From assembly GCA_021738505.1 (NCBI GenBank), contig JAIPBW010000036.1:1-32673 (forward strand): 32,673 bases of DNA, written 5' to 3'. The notes under the pieces were generated by a model. That model ran no database searches, had not been told where the DNA came from, and saw only the letters and a program-made list of their open reading frames with translations. This stretch comes from Bacteroidales bacterium (lineage in GTDB: Bacteria; Bacteroidota; Bacteroidia; Bacteroidales; PWNQ01). Positions 31,332 to 32,673 of the stretch are shown here, one piece after another; the stretch's first letter is position 1; the number at the start of each line of letters is the position of its first letter. Both the position numbers and the translations under genes were made by a program.

Positions 31332-32501
31332 ATGGCTAAGAAAAAGATATTAGTAATTGATGATGAAAAAAGTATTCGCAACTCGTTGCGAGAGATCCTT
31401 GAAAATGAAAACTATAAAGTAACCGAAGCCATCGACGGGCCGGAAGGTATTGATCAGGTAAGGCATTATAGTTTCGATGCCATACTTTTAGATATAAAAA
31501 TGCCCCAAATGGATGGCATTGAAGTGCTGGAACGTATGAATATCCTCACGGATGCGCCTGTGGTGATGATTTCTGGTCACGGAAATATTGAAACGGCTGT
31601 GGATGCTATCAAGAAAGGCGCATATGATTTTATTGAAAAACCTCTGGATTTAAACCGCTTGTTGATTACGATAAGAAATGCCCTTGATAAATCGAATCTT
31701 GTTAATGAAACGAAAAATTTAAAACGAAAAGTAAGTGCCGGCTCGTTAGACATGATAGGAGAGTCAGAAGCTATTCAGGGAGTAAAAAAAATGATAGAAC
31801 GGGTAGCTCCCACAGATGCACGCGTATTGATTCGCGGATCCAACGGTACAGGAAAAGAACTTGTTGCCCGCTGGCTGCATGATAAAAGCCACAGGGCCGA
31901 TGAACCTTTTATTGAAGTAAATTGTGCTGCGATACCTTCAGAGCTAATCGAAAGTGAATTGTTCGGGCATGAAAAAGGTTCCTTTACTTCAGCTCATAAA
32001 CAAAGAAAGGGAGATTTTGAGCAAGCTCATGGGGGAACGTTGTTTCTTGATGAAATTGGAGATATGAGTCTGGCTGCACAGGCTAAAGTGCTGAGAGCAC
32101 TGGAGGAAAATAAGGTCACCCGCGTTGGGGGAGACAAAGATATTGAAGTAGATGTAAGGGTTATTGCTGCTTCGAATAAAAATCTACAGAAAGAGATTAC
32201 AAAAGGACGTTTCAGAGAAGATCTTTATCACAGACTCAGTGTGATAATTATTCAGGTCCCTGAATTGAAAGAACGGAAAGAAGATATTCCTCTGCTAGCC
32301 CGGCATTTTATAGATGATTTTTGCAAAGCACAGGGAAAAGCGCCTATGGAAATTACTGATGAAGCAATTGAAGAATTGAAAAACAATGAATGGACGGGGA
32401 ATATACGCGAGTTAAGAAACGTCATTGAACGTTTGGTGATTCTGTGTGATAATGAAATTACAGCAGATGATGTGAAACGATTCGCTATGCCGTTGAATTA
32501 A
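31332..32501 (+). CDS. Sigma-54-type AAA+ response regulator without C-terminal HTH
   Basis: This 389-residue protein has a receiver domain (1-120; acidic pocket Asp10/Asp11, phospho-acceptor Asp54, Lys103) and a sigma-54 activator AAA+ domain (about 140-370). Walker A is GSNGTGKE (169-176) and Walker B is GGTLFLDEIGDM. The loop that contacts sigma-54 is GSFTSA (216-221) instead of the common GAFTGA. The chain stops about 20 residues after the arginine-containing WTGNIRELRN region, with no Fis-type DNA-binding domain. Proteins of this length and loop type occur in other Bacteroidota, so it is probably not truncated. It may act from solution or on another target. Its cognate kinase is not adjacent. 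Confidence 0.92.
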   Translation: MAKKKILVIDDEKSIRNSLREILENENYKVTEAIDGPEGIDQVRHYSFDAILLDIKMPQMDGIEVLERMNILTDAPVVMISGHGNIETAVDAIKKGAYDFIEKPLDLNRLLITIRNALDKSNLVNETKNLKRKVSAGSLDMIGESEAIQGVKKMIERVAPTDARVLIRGSNGTGKELVARWLHDKSHRADEPFIEVNCAAIPSELIESELFGHEKGSFTSAHKQRKGDFEQAHGGTLFLDEIGDMSLAAQAKVLRALEENKVTRVGGDKDIEVDVRVIAASNKNLQKEITKGRFREDLYHRLSVIIIQVPELKERKEDIPLLARHFIDDFCKAQGKAPMEITDEAIEELKNNEWTGNIRELRNVIERLVILCDNEITADDVKRFAMPLN

Positions 32502-32517
32502 TTTGTGCTTGTAATTA

Positions 32518-32661
32518 GTCTCTGTCCATAAAGACCCATTTACTGCGTTACGCTTGCCCGAAAATTGCTCATTTACCTGAGTAAACTGCGCATTTTCGGG
32601 CTGCGCAAGCCCCCGATAAATGCGGGGCAGGCTTTGTAAATGGAACCTTCTGAACAGAGAC
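32518..32661. mobile_element. MITE-like palindromic element, copy 2
   Basis: The ends GTCTCTGTCC (32518-32527) and GAACAGAGAC (32652-32661) are inverted with one mismatch. Further in, CCATTTAC (32536-32543) pairs with GTAAATGG (32636-32643). The middle forms a near-cruciform: GCTTGC and CCGAAAAT at 32552-32565 match ATTTTCGG and GCAAGC at 32592-32610, closing on TTTAC/GTAAA. The left end shares 21 of 25 bases with the left end of the element at 18817. No transposase is seen. It begins 16 bases after the response-regulator stop codon. Confidence 0.65.
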
Positions 32662-32673
32662 ATGATCACTAAG

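Overview
The window looks like an ordinary chromosomal stretch from a low-G+C member of the Bacteroidota, probably a marine or sediment Marinilabiliales/Bacteroidales-like organism. The evidence is Bacteroidota-type promoters (TTG/TTTG, 19-21 bp, TAnnTTTG) ahead of several genes, few Shine-Dalgarno sites, and families frequent in this phylum: a periplasmic tricorn protease, DUF3127, a PepSY membrane protein, and a sigma-54 response regulator of about 390 residues that ends after the AAA+ domain. Genus and species cannot be read from the sequence. I saw no tRNA, rRNA or CRISPR array.

Layout. 1-1240: repeat-rich DNA around a C-GCAxxG-C-C family gene. 1265-5223: a YghO-like acetyltransferase, a small hypothetical gene, a GT39-type membrane glycosyltransferase and a Ser/Thr-type phosphatase. 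9165-5220 (minus): a soluble PAS histidine kinase overlapping a tungstate/molybdate ABC transporter (wtpA, wtpB, wtpC). 12529-9290 (minus): a large exported tricorn-like protease closed by a strong terminator. 12914-16955: a metal-cluster module containing a DUF134 regulator, three NifX/orange-protein-like domains, a DUF5320 protein and two MinD-type ATPases carrying 8Fe ferredoxin inserts. 17100-21256: a GT4 glycosyltransferase, a DUF3127 protein with an SSB-like acidic tail, a MITE-like element and a VWA-type membrane protein. 21341-25208: an M48 CAAX-type protease, a SlyD-like isomerase, ribosomal protein L19 with a long leader, and an amidohydrolase. 25356-26832: two tandem superoxide dismutases, the first a predicted lipoprotein. 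26936-29637 (minus): a PepSY membrane protein, a His-rich lipoprotein, and a CbpA-like J protein with a DUF3096 protein. 30395-32501: a Ppx/GppA phosphatase and the sigma-54 response regulator. The window closes in a second copy of the MITE-like family.

How the genes may work together. The most interesting part is 5.2-17 kb. The DUF134/NifX/MinD-ferredoxin module resembles the orange-protein (Mo-Cu cluster) operons described in Desulfovibrio. Here it lies about 3.7 kb from a complete tungstate/molybdate uptake operon that is itself coupled to a sensor kinase. A promoter with a near-perfect 16-bp palindrome between its -33 and -7 boxes drives the module, which suggests metal- or redox-responsive repression. 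A second theme is envelope oxidative and metal defence: a lipid-anchored SOD beside a cytoplasmic SOD, followed by a His-rich OB-like lipoprotein and a PepSY membrane protein.
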